DNA from: Gilliamella mensalis
Lineage (GTDB): Bacteria > Pseudomonadota > Gammaproteobacteria > Enterobacterales > Orbaceae
Reading direction: 5' to 3'
NCBI RefSeq assembly: GCF_900103085.1
Contig: NZ_FMWR01000005.1
Span: 48,930-112,929 of the forward strand
Length of the DNA stretch: 64,000 nt
Shown here: piece after piece, positions 51,911 to 62,131 of the stretch
Position numbering within the stretch: the first letter of the stretch is position 1
Layout: each line of letters begins with the position of its first letter
Made by a program: the position numbers and the translations under genes
Notes under the pieces: generated by a model
The model's input: only the letters and a program-made list of their open reading frames with translations
Databases searched by the model: none
Told to the model about the DNA's origin: nothing

Positions 51911-52294
51911 TTATTTAGCAGCAATGACTTCAATTTCGACTTTAGCATCTTTAGGAATTCGAGCAACTTGCACGCAAGAGCGAGCTGGGAAAGACGCATT
52001 ATTTTCAGTAAAAAATGCTTCGTATACCGCATTTACCTCAGCAAAATCATTCATATCAGCTAAAAAAATAGTTGTTTTTACGATATTACTGACTTGATAA
52101 CCTGCCGCAGTGACAATCGCTTTAACATTGGCTAAACTTTGTTTGGTTTGTTCTTTCACACAACTTGGCATATCACCTGTGGCAGGATCGAGTGGGATTT
52201 GTCCTGAGGCAAATAACATTTTACCTAAATCTAACGCCTGAACATAAGGCCCAATAGCGGCTGGCGCTTTATCAGTACTAATTATTTTTGCCAT
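51911..52294 (-). CDS. ridA: 2-iminobutanoate/2-iminopropanoate deaminase RidA
   Basis: This 127-residue protein has PAAIGPYVQALDLGKMLFASGQIPLDP near the N-terminus and FPARSCVQVARIPKDAKVEIEVIA with the active-site Arg at the C-terminus. It hydrolyses reactive enamine/imine products of PLP enzymes. The usual neighbours pyrB and pyrI are absent. Confidence 0.95.
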   Translation of the reverse strand: MAKIISTDKAPAAIGPYVQALDLGKMLFASGQIPLDPATGDMPSCVKEQTKQSLANVKAIVTAAGYQVSNIVKTTIFLADMNDFAEVNAVYEAFFTENNASFPARSCVQVARIPKDAKVEIEVIAAK

Positions 52295-52483
52295 ATTCGA
52301 TGTTCTCCTTTTTAATCTATGCTGTTTTAATTACCAAAATGGTCAATGTGTGCACTGTCTATCTTTTCTCATTTCAACAGGAACATTAATTAGTGTCAAG
52401 TCAGCGCAAAATTATGATCGTGGGACTTATTAAAATTTTCTGATATGATAATCACAATTTTTTTATTTATTACGAGAGTTAAT

Positions 52484-53851
52484 ATGTTCGAGAATTTAAC
52501 CGACCGTTTATCACAGACATTCCGCAATATCAGTGGTCGTGGACGACTATCTGAAGACAATATTAAAGATGCGTTGCGCGATGTGCGTATGGCATTACTC
52601 GAAGCAGATGTTGCCCTGCCTGTGGTTCGTGAATTTATTAATCAAGTTAAAGAAAAAGCTGTTGGATTAGATGTCAGCAAGAGTCTAACACCAGGTCAAG
52701 AATTTATCAAAATAGTTCAAGATGAACTTACCCGTGCAATGGGGGAAGTCAATAGTTCACTCAATTTGGCAACCCAACCACCTGCGGTTATGTTAATGGC
52801 AGGATTACAAGGTGCCGGTAAAACAACTAGCGTTGCTAAACTGGCTAAATTTCTAAAAGAAAAACAGAAAAAGAAAGTACTTGTGGTGTCTGCCGATGTT
52901 TATCGACCTGCGGCAATTAAACAGTTAGAAACACTGGCTAAAGCGATTGATGTTGAGTTCTTTCCATCTGATATTACTGAAAAACCGGTCAATATCGTCA
53001 ATAAAGCCATTTCTCATGCAAAATTGCAATTCTTTGATGTACTTATTGTCGATACTGCAGGTCGTTTGCATGTTGATAACGACATGATGGATGAAATCAA
53101 AGCGCTTCATCAAGCCATTAATCCAATTGAGACATTATTTGTAGTTGATGCCATGACTGGGCAAGATGCTGCCAATACAGCTAAAGCTTTCAATGATGCT
53201 TTGCCGCTTACCGGTGTAATTTTAACCAAAGTTGATGGCGATGCGCGTGGTGGTGCAGCACTATCCATTCGGAATATTACCGGTAAGCCGATTAAATTCT
53301 TAGGGATGGGGGAAAAAACTGACGCTTTAGAGCCATTTTATCCCGATCGTATTGCTTCGCGCATCTTAGGTATGGGTGATGTACTCTCTTTGATTGAAGA
53401 GTTGCAGCATAATGTCGATCGCGAAAAAGCAGAGAAAATTGCTAAAAAACTGAAAAAAGGCGATAAGTTCGATTTTAATGACTTTCAAGACCAACTCAAA
53501 CAGATGCGTAATATGGGTGGAATGGGTACTCTGTTGGCTAAATTACCGGGTGTTGGTCAACTTCCTGATCATATCAAAGCGCAGATGGATGATAAAATCA
53601 CTATCAAAATGGAGGCCATTATTGGTTCGATGACATTAAAAGAACGCGCTAATCCTGAAATCATTAAAGGCTCACGCAAACGCCGTATTGCAAATGGTTC
53701 TGGAACAAAAGTACAAGATGTCAACAAACTATTAAAACAGTTTGAAGATATGCAAAAGATGATGAAGAAAATGAAAGGCGGTGGCATGATGAAGATGATG
53801 CGCCAAATGAAAGGATTAATGGGCGGAGGTATGGGATTCCCTCCACGTTAA
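52484..53851 (+). CDS. ffh: Signal recognition particle protein Ffh
   Basis: This 455-residue GTPase has an N domain (MFENLTDRLSQTFRNISGRGRLSEDNI), a G domain with GLQGAGKTTSVAKLA (P-loop), DTAGR and TKVDGDARGG, and a methionine-rich C-terminal M domain ending MKGLMGGGMGFPPR. It binds 4.5S RNA and signal sequences. ATG 52484 gives the family start; an upstream in-frame ATG is not conserved. Confidence 0.97.
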   Translation: MFENLTDRLSQTFRNISGRGRLSEDNIKDALRDVRMALLEADVALPVVREFINQVKEKAVGLDVSKSLTPGQEFIKIVQDELTRAMGEVNSSLNLATQPPAVMLMAGLQGAGKTTSVAKLAKFLKEKQKKKVLVVSADVYRPAAIKQLETLAKAIDVEFFPSDITEKPVNIVNKAISHAKLQFFDVLIVDTAGRLHVDNDMMDEIKALHQAINPIETLFVVDAMTGQDAANTAKAFNDALPLTGVILTKVDGDARGGAALSIRNITGKPIKFLGMGEKTDALEPFYPDRIASRILGMGDVLSLIEELQHNVDREKAEKIAKKLKKGDKFDFNDFQDQLKQMRNMGGMGTLLAKLPGVGQLPDHIKAQMDDKITIKMEAIIGSMTLKERANPEIIKGSRKRRIANGSGTKVQDVNKLLKQFEDMQKMMKKMKGGGMMKMMRQMKGLMGGGMGFPPR

Positions 53852-53920
53852 ATCATCACAAACGCCTGTTGCAACTAAAATAAGTTATAGCAATCTATCA
53901 CTATTGCTTTTCCGTAAACA

Positions 53921-53945
53921 TATCGCGCTTATAAACAGCGCGATA
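53921..53945. terminator. Hairpin between converging ffh and rhtA
   Basis: A perfect 8-bp stem TATCGCGC/GCGCGATA with a 9-nt loop, 69 bp after ffh and 19 bp after the rhtA stop. There is no T-tract. Confidence 0.5.
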
Positions 53946-53964
53946 ATGCTTCTGATTGGCTAAT

Positions 53965-54837
53965 TTAATTGTTTAGTTTAATCGATTTAATCTTTATTGG
54001 TCTGTTCATTGTAAATATAGTACCTATCGATGATGTAATAATAAAAACAATGGCTAGCCACTGATAGTGGGTTAATTGTTCATGCAAAACAATGAATCCA
54101 GAAAGTGCGGCAAAAACAGGTGACAGACTCATTAATGTACTAAATGTCTGCGCCGGTAATTTGGGTAGTGCAATCATATCTAAGCCATAAGGAATAGCCG
54201 ACGCTAATAACGAAACGACAAAAATTAGAGGCAGTAATTCCAACGAAAACAGGGTACTGCCTGTTTGCCAGATACCAATAGGAAATAAAAAACACGAAGC
54301 AATAACCGATCCAATCGCTACACTTGCTGAACCATAAATAGCACTCGCTTTGCGTCCAAATAAAATGTAACATGCCCAGCCACTTCCAGCTAAGAATGCA
54401 AATAAAATACCTATTGGATCCAAATTGCTTGATGCTTGAGCTAGTGGTAAAAGCATAGCCAGACCTATAATTGCAACACCTAACCAAATAAAATCAAGCA
54501 CCTTCCGGGAAGAGCACAAGGCCACCATAATGGGACCGGTCAATTCAATGGCAACTGCAATACCAAGCGGAATTCTAGAGATTGCGTTATAAAATGCTAA
54601 ATTCATACACCCCATTGAGATACCGTATAAAAATATGTATTTCAGGGCTTGTTTTGTCATTGCTTTACGCCATGGTTTGAAGATTAACACTAACATAATT
54701 GCCGAAAAAAATAATCGCCACGCTGTCATCCCCTCTGGCCCTAACACAGGAAATAGATATTTGGCTATAGATGCACTGCCTTGAACCGAAATCATCGAAA
54801 TAAAAATTAACAAAACAGACCAAGACCTTTTTAGCAT
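53965..54837 (-). CDS. rhtA: Threonine/homoserine exporter RhtA (EamA family)
   Basis: This 290-residue protein has ten predicted membrane segments in two EamA repeats. Local likeness to E. coli RhtA is high: MISVQGSASIAKYLFPVLGPEGMTAWRL, PLGIAVAIELTGPI, GSGWACYILFGRKA and SAIPYGLDMIALPKLPAQTFSTLMSLSPVFAALSG. It exports threonine and homoserine across the inner membrane. A dispersed repeat copy lies between its start and the ispB end. Confidence 0.88.
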   Translation of the reverse strand: MLKRSWSVLLIFISMISVQGSASIAKYLFPVLGPEGMTAWRLFFSAIMLVLIFKPWRKAMTKQALKYIFLYGISMGCMNLAFYNAISRIPLGIAVAIELTGPIMVALCSSRKVLDFIWLGVAIIGLAMLLPLAQASSNLDPIGILFAFLAGSGWACYILFGRKASAIYGSASVAIGSVIASCFLFPIGIWQTGSTLFSLELLPLIFVVSLLASAIPYGLDMIALPKLPAQTFSTLMSLSPVFAALSGFIVLHEQLTHYQWLAIVFIITSSIGTIFTMNRPIKIKSIKLNN

Positions 54838-54885
54838 AAATAATTACCTTAATTTAAGTTTAATGTTGTTGTATATAAAACTCAT

Positions 54886-54926
54886 GACAAGAAGTTTCAG
54901 GAAACCATGTGTTTGAGTATAAAAAA
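54886..54926 (-). repeat. Dispersed 42-bp repeat, copy D (inverted)
   Basis: Read on the minus strand: TTTTTTATACTCAAACACAT then GGTTTCCTGAAACTTCTTGT and C. It is closest to the hemH copy (shared ACTCAAACACAT). Confidence 0.8.
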
Positions 54927-54962
54927 CACATGGTTTTATTGATTTATTGGCTCATTGATGAA

Positions 54963-55949
54963 TTAGTTTTCTCTTTTTACTGATAATAAGGCAAGATCTT
55001 GCAACGCTTGTTTATAAGGCGAATCAGGTAAAATTGCGATAGCGTCAAACGCTTTTTGCGCTTCTTTTTGAGCGGTTTGTAACGTAAAATCAAGCGAACC
55101 ACATTCATCCATAATTTGTAAAATGCGACCTAACAATTGTCGACCATTACCTTGCTCTATGGCTTGTCGAATTAATGCCGCATCTTGGGCATTGTTAGTG
55201 TGGTGCATGGCATGTAAAAGTGGTAAAGTCGGTTTGCCCTCATTAAGATCGTCCCCTAAATTTTTACCTAATTTTTGATTACTATCAGCACTATAATCGA
55301 GCAAATCGTCAATGATTTGAAAGGCGGTCCCTAAAAATTTGCCATATTCCTGTAAAGCGAGCTCTTGCTGCTCATTAGCTCCAGCTAGAACTGCGGCAGA
55401 ATGCGAGGTTGCTTCAAATAAACGTGCCGTTTTGCGATAAATTACTTCTAAATATTGTTCTTTGGTTATATCGGGATCATTACAATTTATTAACTGTTGT
55501 ACTTCGCCTTCAGCAATTACATTGGTTGCCGCCGACATGATCGTCAATACTTTAAAAGATTCGGTACGTACCATCATTTGAAAAGAACGCGTATAAATAT
55601 AATCACCAACCAGTACACTGGCAGCATTACCAAAAAGTGCATTAGCAGTTGATTTGCCTCGGCGTAAATCTGATTCATCAACAACATCATCATGCAATAA
55701 GGTCGCTGTATGAATAAATTCAATAAAAGCCGCAGTAATAATATGTTTATCGCCTTGATAGTTGAGTGCTTTGGCAATTAACAACGCAATGACTGGACGT
55801 ATTCGCTTTCCACCACTACTAATGATGTAATTGCCTAACTGATTGATCAAAGCCACATCAGAACTCAGTTCTGCTTGTATTGCTTGATTCACTTTGATTA
55901 AATCTTCTTTAACAAGATCGAGTATTTGATTCATTGACGCAGTATTCAT
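54963..55949 (-). CDS. ispB: Octaprenyl diphosphate synthase
   Basis: This trans-prenyltransferase has both Asp-rich motifs: LLHDDVVDESDLRRG (FARM) and FQIIDDLLDYSAD (SARM), along with GGKRIRPVIALL and DLNEGKPTLPLLHAM. It makes the C40 side chain of ubiquinone and menaquinone. The start is uncertain: ATGs at 55961, 55949 and 55934 are all possible and none has a clear RBS; 55949 gives 328 aa against 323 in E. coli. It is divergent from tonB, whereas rplU-rpmA is the usual neighbour. Confidence 0.93.
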   Translation of the reverse strand: MNTASMNQILDLVKEDLIKVNQAIQAELSSDVALINQLGNYIISSGGKRIRPVIALLIAKALNYQGDKHIITAAFIEFIHTATLLHDDVVDESDLRRGKSTANALFGNAASVLVGDYIYTRSFQMMVRTESFKVLTIMSAATNVIAEGEVQQLINCNDPDITKEQYLEVIYRKTARLFEATSHSAAVLAGANEQQELALQEYGKFLGTAFQIIDDLLDYSADSNQKLGKNLGDDLNEGKPTLPLLHAMHHTNNAQDAALIRQAIEQGNGRQLLGRILQIMDECGSLDFTLQTAQKEAQKAFDAIAILPDSPYKQALQDLALLSVKREN

Positions 55950-56091
55950 CAGCTTAACCATTATAAATAACAGATATTTACTTTCTATTATCTGATAAAT
56001 ATCATGATGCAACAAGGTGTCATCTATCATATTTCAAAAAACACTACAAATGATAAGCATTTTCATTTAGAATACTAGCCTTAAGTTAAAA

Positions 56092-56931
56092 ATGATTATT
56101 ATTATGAAGATTAACTTTGATATAGACATTGATAATACCAAGACCCCTTTGTGCCTAACTAAAAAAAAGCCTATAAACACCTATGCATGTACATCGGTTT
56201 CTGTATTGTCGCATATTTTCTTATTTGCACTGCTCTTTAGTTCCGCATTGTTTGCTAAAAATATTGTTGTCGATGAAGGTGATAATTCTATTAAAGCCAT
56301 GATGATCGACCTATCGCAGTTGGCTGCCCCCGAACAATCATTAGTAGAAAATACCCCCGATATTCAAGGTGTGGAAAATAACGAACTGATTGATAACAAA
56401 CAAATCAAAGAAACACCCATTGAACCGGTTATTGAATCTGAAGTCGTGAAAGAAGAACAGCCTGACTCTATTCGCGAAAAAATGCCCGATAAGCCTACTG
56501 TTGACCCCAAAAAGGAAGTCATAGTCAAAAAAACGCCAAAACAAAAGAAAAAGCGCCCTCCTGTCCAAAAAGCTTCGCGTCAACAAGTTAGGCAAGAAGT
56601 GGTTAGCCAAAACGTTGCTAACACTGCTGTAGCACCGCAGATTTCAGATAGTCGTCAATATTCTGGTAATCCTTCGCCAATTCGGCGCAACCAACCTGAA
56701 TATCCACGCCGAGCACTAGATATGCGTTTAGAGGGTTATGTGGTCGCACTTTTTGATGTAAACAGTGATGGGCGAGTTGAAAATATTCGAATTATAGAAG
56801 CAAATCCTAATAATATTTTTAATCGTTCTGTAATTAATGCCATGAAAACATGGAAGTATAAACCAATTGCAGCCAAAGACCTGAAAATAAAAATTATTTT
56901 TAACCGTGATAAATCAATTAGTTTGGACTAA
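56092..56931 (+). CDS. tonB: Energy transducer TonB
   Basis: This 279-residue protein has an N-terminal transmembrane segment containing the S-x3-H pair (S37/H41 in SVSVLSHIFLFALLF) needed to couple to ExbB-ExbD, a long charged and Pro/Lys-containing periplasmic linker (about 100-180), and a C-terminal TonB domain with EYPRRALDMRLEGYVVALFDVNSDGRVENIRI and AMKTWKYKP. It drives outer-membrane receptor uptake. exbB and exbD are not adjacent. An ATG at 56104 is an alternative start. Confidence 0.9.
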   Translation: MIIIMKINFDIDIDNTKTPLCLTKKKPINTYACTSVSVLSHIFLFALLFSSALFAKNIVVDEGDNSIKAMMIDLSQLAAPEQSLVENTPDIQGVENNELIDNKQIKETPIEPVIESEVVKEEQPDSIREKMPDKPTVDPKKEVIVKKTPKQKKKRPPVQKASRQQVRQEVVSQNVANTAVAPQISDSRQYSGNPSPIRRNQPEYPRRALDMRLEGYVVALFDVNSDGRVENIRIIEANPNNIFNRSVINAMKTWKYKPIAAKDLKIKIIFNRDKSISLD

Positions 56932-56954
56932 TGATCAATTAGCTAGGCTGAAAT

Positions 56955-56987
56955 AAAAAGCCGTAACCTCTATAAAAAAATTACGGC
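56955..56987 (-). terminator. Terminator of pepP
   Basis: On the minus strand GCCGTAA/TTACGGC with a T-rich loop is followed by TTTTTATTT, 11 bp after the pepP stop. Confidence 0.7.
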
Positions 56988-56997
56988 AACAACAAGG

Positions 56998-58317
56998 CTA
57001 ATGTGTGAGTTTATTTTGCATCAATTTTTCAATTTCATGTGGATCTTTAGGCACATCACCTGTCAAAACTTCATTACCAAATTCGGTAATTAATATATTA
57101 TCTTCAATCCGAATACCAATACCTTTATATTGTGCTGGCACATCTGCGTCTTGATTAATATAGAGTCCTGGCTCAACTGTTAATACCATACCTGGCGCTA
57201 AAATGCGATCGCGACCACTACCCACATCATGCACATCTATGCCTAACCAGTGCCCTAATCCATGCATATAAAATGCGGTATAAGCCTTATTAGCAATTAA
57301 CGTTTCAACATCACCATGCATAATCCCTAATTTAACTAAACCTGCTACCATCGTTCTAACTACATGATTATTCACTTCCATGATTGATGTACCGGGCTTA
57401 AATAGTTCAATCGCTTGATATTGCGCTGCTAACACTATGTCATAAATCTCACGTTGAGCTTGGCTAAATTGACCATTAACAGGAAAAGTACGAGTAATAT
57501 CACCTGCATAGTATTGGTATTCACACCCAGCATCAATTAAAACTAAATCTCCATCCTTTAGCAGCTCACTATTATTTTCATAATGTAAAATACAACCATT
57601 ATTACCACCGCCAACAATAGTGTTATAAGATGGAAAGCGTGCACCATGCCAAGCAAATTCGTGTAAGATTTCAGCCTCTAGTTGGTATTCAAACATCAAT
57701 GGTTTGCACTTTTGCATTGCTCTGATATGGGCTTGTGCACTAATTTCACAAGCTTGGCGTAAAATTTTGATCTCAAAATCTGATTTAAACATACGCATTT
57801 CATGGACTATTGGTCGCCAATCAATCATGCTGTTGGGGGCAGAAAGATTAATTCGACTACCTTGTCGTAAAATACGCATGGCACGATCAACAATTTTATC
57901 GGCATAGGCATACTGTTGAGAGGCATGATAAATCGCCGTTTTGCCGTTTAATAAATCCGGTAATATTGTATCGATCTCATCAAAGAGATATGCCTTATCA
58001 ACCCAAATTGCCCCTAATGCAGCCTGTTGACCTAAACGGTAACCTGTCCATGTCTCTGCAAGCGTATCTTTTTTACGATTAAATAATACATATCTAGGTG
58101 TATTATCATTTTGTTTAACAACAGCAAATAGCGATTCTGGTTCAGAAAAATGCGTAAAATACCAAAAATCACTATTTTGTCGATATGGATAATGGGTATC
58201 ATTACTACGCGTCATTTCTGGAGATGCGAAAAAAAGAGCAACACTATTTGGTATCATTTGAGCGAATAATTTTTCTCGACGAGCAAAAAGTTCGGTTTTG
58301 ATATCGTTGTTTATCAT
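56998..58317 (-). CDS. pepP: Xaa-Pro aminopeptidase P
   Basis: This 439-residue pita-bread metallopeptidase is close in length to E. coli PepP (441 aa). The two-metal ligands are seen in LIDAGCEYQYYAGDITRTFPVNG (two Asp), HGLGHWLGIDVHD (His), TVEPGLYI (Glu) and GIRIEDNILIT (Glu). It removes N-terminal residues preceding proline. It follows ygfB by 27 bp, as in E. coli, but ubiH and ubiI are not next. Confidence 0.95.
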   Translation of the reverse strand: MINNDIKTELFARREKLFAQMIPNSVALFFASPEMTRSNDTHYPYRQNSDFWYFTHFSEPESLFAVVKQNDNTPRYVLFNRKKDTLAETWTGYRLGQQAALGAIWVDKAYLFDEIDTILPDLLNGKTAIYHASQQYAYADKIVDRAMRILRQGSRINLSAPNSMIDWRPIVHEMRMFKSDFEIKILRQACEISAQAHIRAMQKCKPLMFEYQLEAEILHEFAWHGARFPSYNTIVGGGNNGCILHYENNSELLKDGDLVLIDAGCEYQYYAGDITRTFPVNGQFSQAQREIYDIVLAAQYQAIELFKPGTSIMEVNNHVVRTMVAGLVKLGIMHGDVETLIANKAYTAFYMHGLGHWLGIDVHDVGSGRDRILAPGMVLTVEPGLYINQDADVPAQYKGIGIRIEDNILITEFGNEVLTGDVPKDPHEIEKLMQNKLTH

Positions 58318-58344
58318 TATAATGACCTTGAAAATGTATAGTTA

Positions 58345-58887
58345 TTAATGGATTGTAGGAGTAATATCCGGCTCATTAAACTCATCAAAACATAGCATAG
58401 ATGTGATACGAACATACTCTTTTATCTCTTCAAAAGCAAAACCAAGCTCTTGTTGATCTTCATTTTCATCATAGCCCAGTTTAACAATTTGCCGTAGGTC
58501 ATAAATTGCTTCGCCAACATCGCCTTTGATACGATTAATTTTAGGTTGCACAAGCCCAATACCAAGTAAAAAATGATTGACCCAGCCTACTAAATCATCA
58601 AGTTGTGTATATAAATCTTTGTCACTAAGTAATAATTGAAAACCAAAATCTTTATCAAAGAATTGTTGTTTAGTATGCGTATAAAGTTGATTAATTTGCT
58701 CATCTAATGATGCTGGCATTTTTTGTCCATTATTTAGCATATCTTCAACCAATGGATGCCAGCTCTCATCATAATTACCACCCGCTAATATACCTGAAAG
58801 AAAACCATGCAACTCAGCTGCGGTAATACCTATTTTATTTTGGATTAGTTGACGATTAAATTCGTCGTAATTGATAGTATCTGACAT
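58345..58887 (-). CDS. ygfB: UPF0149 family protein YgfB
   Basis: This 180-residue all-helical protein has the family features ITAAELHGFLSGILAGG near the N-terminus, FQLLLSD, LDDLVGWVNHFLLGIG, and YDENEDQQELGFAFEEIKEYVR. In Pseudomonas a YgfB homologue modulates gene expression; in enterics its role is unclear. It is probably in one operon with pepP. Confidence 0.9.
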   Translation of the reverse strand: MSDTINYDEFNRQLIQNKIGITAAELHGFLSGILAGGNYDESWHPLVEDMLNNGQKMPASLDEQINQLYTHTKQQFFDKDFGFQLLLSDKDLYTQLDDLVGWVNHFLLGIGLVQPKINRIKGDVGEAIYDLRQIVKLGYDENEDQQELGFAFEEIKEYVRITSMLCFDEFNEPDITPTIH

Positions 58888-59032
58888 AAACTTTCCCTAA
58901 CCTTGTCACATTAAGAAAAAATGCATGCTGCACTTTATTCGATTATTAATATATAATTTATACCTAATTATAAATAATAAACAGGTTACTGTGCTTTATA
59001 AAGGAATTATTTTGAACATTGTAGGATTTAAT

Positions 59033-59359
59033 ATGAAATTGTCTCTACAACTATTATTTCTTGCTGGATTAACATTAACCTCCTGTAGCTCATTTTTATC
59101 GAATAAAGGCGTAATTGTCCTTGATGTGCAAGATAAAATACACACCTATGTAAGCAGCCAAGATTTACCTAAAGCTTATAAATTAGGTAATAGTGAACAA
59201 GAATTACAGCGATTTGAAACTTTCTGTAGAGAAGAAATCCGCGCATCACAGCTTGATGGTAGTGAAGAAATTGTTTTTGAAAATATGAAACATGGAATCC
59301 ATGGGCAGGTAAAATTTAAAAAATGTAGCGATAAAGTGACTCGTATCTATCGATACTGA
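59033..59359 (+). CDS. Small lipoprotein of unknown function
   Basis: This 108-residue protein has a lipoprotein signal MKLSLQLLFLAGLTLTSC with acylated C18. The mature domain contains two further cysteines (ETFCREEI and FKKCSDK) that may pair. ATG 59033 is chosen over earlier in-frame starts because TAGGA precedes it and it opens on the signal peptide. A weak GCCT/AGGC hairpin with GGTTTTT at about 59432-59450 may end the transcript. The family is not recognised. Confidence 0.7.
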   Translation: MKLSLQLLFLAGLTLTSCSSFLSNKGVIVLDVQDKIHTYVSSQDLPKAYKLGNSEQELQRFETFCREEIRASQLDGSEEIVFENMKHGIHGQVKFKKCSDKVTRIYRY

Positions 59360-59498
59360 TAAAATACGGCTATCTTTATAAATTATAGCTAATACAATTG
59401 ACTTAATATAAAAGATCTATGAAATCTTACTAGCCTTTCAGGCGGTTTTTATTTATATTGGTCACTGAAATAAAAATATTTTTGGGAGTAAAAATAAT

Positions 59499-59756
59499 AT
59501 GTACAAACAAGATGTAACTATTACTGCATCTAATGGTCTTCATACCCGCCCTGCGGCGCAATTTGTGAAAGAAGCCAAAAACTTCAATGCAGAAATTATT
59601 GTCACATCTAATGGCAAAAGTGCGAGTGCTAAAAGTTTATTTAAATTACAAACATTAGGTTTATCACAAGGCACTGCTATTACCATTTCAGCTGAAGGCG
59701 AAGACGAAAGAGAAGCTGTTGATCATTTAGTAAAATTAATTCCAGAGTTGGAATAA
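59499..59756 (+). CDS. ptsH: PTS phosphocarrier protein HPr
   Basis: This 85-residue protein has the phosphorylated His at H15 ([11 protein letters not shown]) and the serine region S46 ([10 protein letters not shown]). It passes phosphate from enzyme I to sugar-specific EII proteins. It is the first gene of ptsH-ptsI-crr, the enteric order. Confidence 0.98.
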   Translation: MYKQDVTITASNGLHTRPAAQFVKEAKNFNAEIIVTSNGKSASAKSLFKLQTLGLSQGTAITISAEGEDEREAVDHLVKLIPELE

Positions 59757-59808
59757 TAACTCCCAATTTGCTATGAATGGTTTTAAAATTGAATAAGGAT
59801 TAAATGTT

Positions 59809-61536
59809 ATGGTATCAGGTACACTTGTTTCCCCCGGTATCGCTTTTGCTAAAGCGCTATTATTAAAAGAAGAACCTATTGTTATTAGTAATAGGCAGAT
59901 TCTTGATAACAAGATTGACGCTGAAATAGAGCGCTTTAAGGAAGCTCGAGAAAAATCAAGCAAACAACTTCATACGATTATGGAGCGAGCAAAATCCACA
60001 TTAGGCGAAGATAAAGCAGCCATTTTTGAGGGGCATATTATGCTTCTTGAAGATGAAGATCTTGAACAAGAAGTCATTTCTCGTATTCAAAGTAAACATT
60101 CAACCGCTGATGCCGCTGTTCAATCTGTTTTTGAAACTCAGGCCAAAGAATTAGAAAATTTAGATGATGAATATCTAAAAGAGCGTGCAGCCGATATCCG
60201 TGATATTGGTAAACGATTACTTAAAAATATTTTAGGTATTGAAATCGTTGATTTGAGTGCTATTAATCAACCGTGTATTTTAGTTGCAACCGACTTAACG
60301 CCGTCTGAAACAGCTCAGCTAAACTTAGATATGGTATTAGGTTTTATTACTGATGCAGGGGGTCGTACTTCACATACCTCCATCATGGCTCGTTCTTTAG
60401 AAATTCCTGCTATTGTTGGAACATCGAATGCTACTCAAGCAATCAAACAAGGGGATTTCGTTATTTTAGATGCTATCAATAATGCTATTTATATCAATCC
60501 AGATCACACCACTCAAGAAAAGTTAAAGCAAGTACAAACTAAATATATTAGTGATAAAGAAGAATTGGCTAAATTAAAAGATCTACCAGCTGTAACCCTT
60601 GATGGTCACCAAGTAGAAATTTGTGGCAATATTGGTACAGTGCGTGATATTGCGGGTGCTGAACGTAATGGTTACGAAGGTGTTGGTCTATACCGCACTG
60701 AGTTCTTATTTATGGATCGCGAAGCTTATCCTGATGAAGAAGAGCAATTTAAAGCCTATAAAGAAGTAGCCGAATCAACCAATGGTTTATCGGTAATTGT
60801 CCGTACTATGGATATCGGTGGCGATAAAGATGTGCCATATATGCACTTACCAAAAGAAGAAAATCCATTCCTAGGCTGGCGTGCAATTCGTATCAGTTTA
60901 GATCGTAAAGAAGTTCTTCATGCACAATTACGCGCAATTTTACGCGCTTCAGCATTTGGTAAATTGCGTATTATGTTCCCAATGATTATTTCTGTGGAAG
61001 AAATCCGTATATTAAAATCTGAAATCAATATTCTTAAAGAACAATTAAATGCCGAAGGCAAAGCGTTTGATAAAAATATTGAAATTGGTGTAATGATTGA
61101 AACGCCAGCAGCGGCTGTGATTGCACATCACTTAGCCAAAGAAGTGGATTTCTTTAGTATCGGAACCAATGACTTAACACAATATACGCTTGCTGTTGAT
61201 CGTGGTAACGAGCTGATCTCTCACCTTTATAACCCTCTTTCACCTTCAGTATTAACATTGATTAAAAAAGTGATCGATGCCTCTCATAAAGAAGGTAAAT
61301 GGACAGGGATGTGTGGTGAGCTTGCTGGTGATGAAAGAGCCACAATCTTATTACTTGGTATGGGACTGGATGAATTTAGTATGAGTGCCGTATCCATTCC
61401 TAAAATTAAGAAATTAATTCGTAACACGAATTATGAAGAGGCGAAAAAATTTTCTGATGCTGCGCTAGAGAAAGCAACCTCACAAGAAATTATTGATTTA
61501 ATTGAAAATTATAATGCTGAAAAGCAAATTTGTTAG
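59809..61536 (+). CDS. ptsI: PTS enzyme I
   Basis: This 575-residue protein has the same length as E. coli enzyme I. The active His is H189 in [21 protein letters not shown]. The PEP-binding C-terminal domain has [25 protein letters not shown] and [18 protein letters not shown]. It takes phosphate from PEP and gives it to HPr. crr starts 9 bp after the stop. Confidence 0.98.
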   Translation: MVSGTLVSPGIAFAKALLLKEEPIVISNRQILDNKIDAEIERFKEAREKSSKQLHTIMERAKSTLGEDKAAIFEGHIMLLEDEDLEQEVISRIQSKHSTADAAVQSVFETQAKELENLDDEYLKERAADIRDIGKRLLKNILGIEIVDLSAINQPCILVATDLTPSETAQLNLDMVLGFITDAGGRTSHTSIMARSLEIPAIVGTSNATQAIKQGDFVILDAINNAIYINPDHTTQEKLKQVQTKYISDKEELAKLKDLPAVTLDGHQVEICGNIGTVRDIAGAERNGYEGVGLYRTEFLFMDREAYPDEEEQFKAYKEVAESTNGLSVIVRTMDIGGDKDVPYMHLPKEENPFLGWRAIRISLDRKEVLHAQLRAILRASAFGKLRIMFPMIISVEEIRILKSEINILKEQLNAEGKAFDKNIEIGVMIETPAAAVIAHHLAKEVDFFSIGTNDLTQYTLAVDRGNELISHLYNPLSPSVLTLIKKVIDASHKEGKWTGMCGELAGDERATILLLGMGLDEFSMSAVSIPKIKKLIRNTNYEEAKKFSDAALEKATSQEIIDLIENYNAEKQIC

Positions 61537-61545
61537 GAGACAATG

Positions 61546-62049
61546 ATGGGTCTATTCGATAAAATTAAGCAATTTGTATCCGATGATAATAAAAACAGCA
61601 TCGAGATTATTGCCCCTTTAAGTGGCGAAATTGTCAAAATCGAAGATGTACCAGATGTGGTTTTTGCTGAAAAAATCGTTGGTGATGGAGTAGCAATTAA
61701 ACCTTCTGGCAATAAAATTGTTGCACCATTAAGTGGTAAAATTGGCAAAATCTTCGAAACCAATCATGCTTTTGCTTTAGAATCAGACGAAGGCATTGAA
61801 CTTTTTGTTCATTTTGGTATTGATACTGTGGAACTAAAAGGTGAAGGTTTTACTCGAATTGCAGAAGAAGGGCAACAAGTAAAAGTAGGCGATACCATTA
61901 TTGAAATCGATCTGCCGCTACTTGAAAGTAAAGCTAAATCCGTATTAACACCTGTGGTTATTTCTAATATGGAAACAGTTGTGGATCTTACCAAACTATC
62001 GGGTTCGGTAGAAGCAGGTAAAACGCCAATAATGCGAATTAAAAAGTAA
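61546..62049 (+). CDS. crr: PTS glucose-specific enzyme IIA
   Basis: This 167-residue protein has the two histidines at H74 (ETNHAF) and H89 (FVHFGIDT). It passes phosphate to the glucose EIICB and, in enterics, controls adenylate cyclase and inducer exclusion. ATG 61546 is preferred to the adjacent ATG at 61543 because AGGAG spacing and the family start MGLFDK both fit. No EIICB gene is in the window. Confidence 0.97.
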   Translation: MGLFDKIKQFVSDDNKNSIEIIAPLSGEIVKIEDVPDVVFAEKIVGDGVAIKPSGNKIVAPLSGKIGKIFETNHAFALESDEGIELFVHFGIDTVELKGEGFTRIAEEGQQVKVGDTIIEIDLPLLESKAKSVLTPVVISNMETVVDLTKLSGSVEAGKTPIMRIKK

Positions 62050-62065
62050 TAAATATTGCTTATAA

Positions 62066-62100
62066 AAAAACCTTCAGCTTAAGCTGAAGGTTTTTGTTTT
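62066..62100 (+). terminator. Terminator of ptsH-ptsI-crr
   Basis: A perfect palindromic stem AAAAACCTTCAGCTT/AAGCTGAAGGTTTTT with a further TTTT after one G, 16 bp after crr. It may also serve pgi from the other side. Confidence 0.88.
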
Positions 62101-62131
62101 ATACTCACCTACAGGTATTTTCTAAAACATC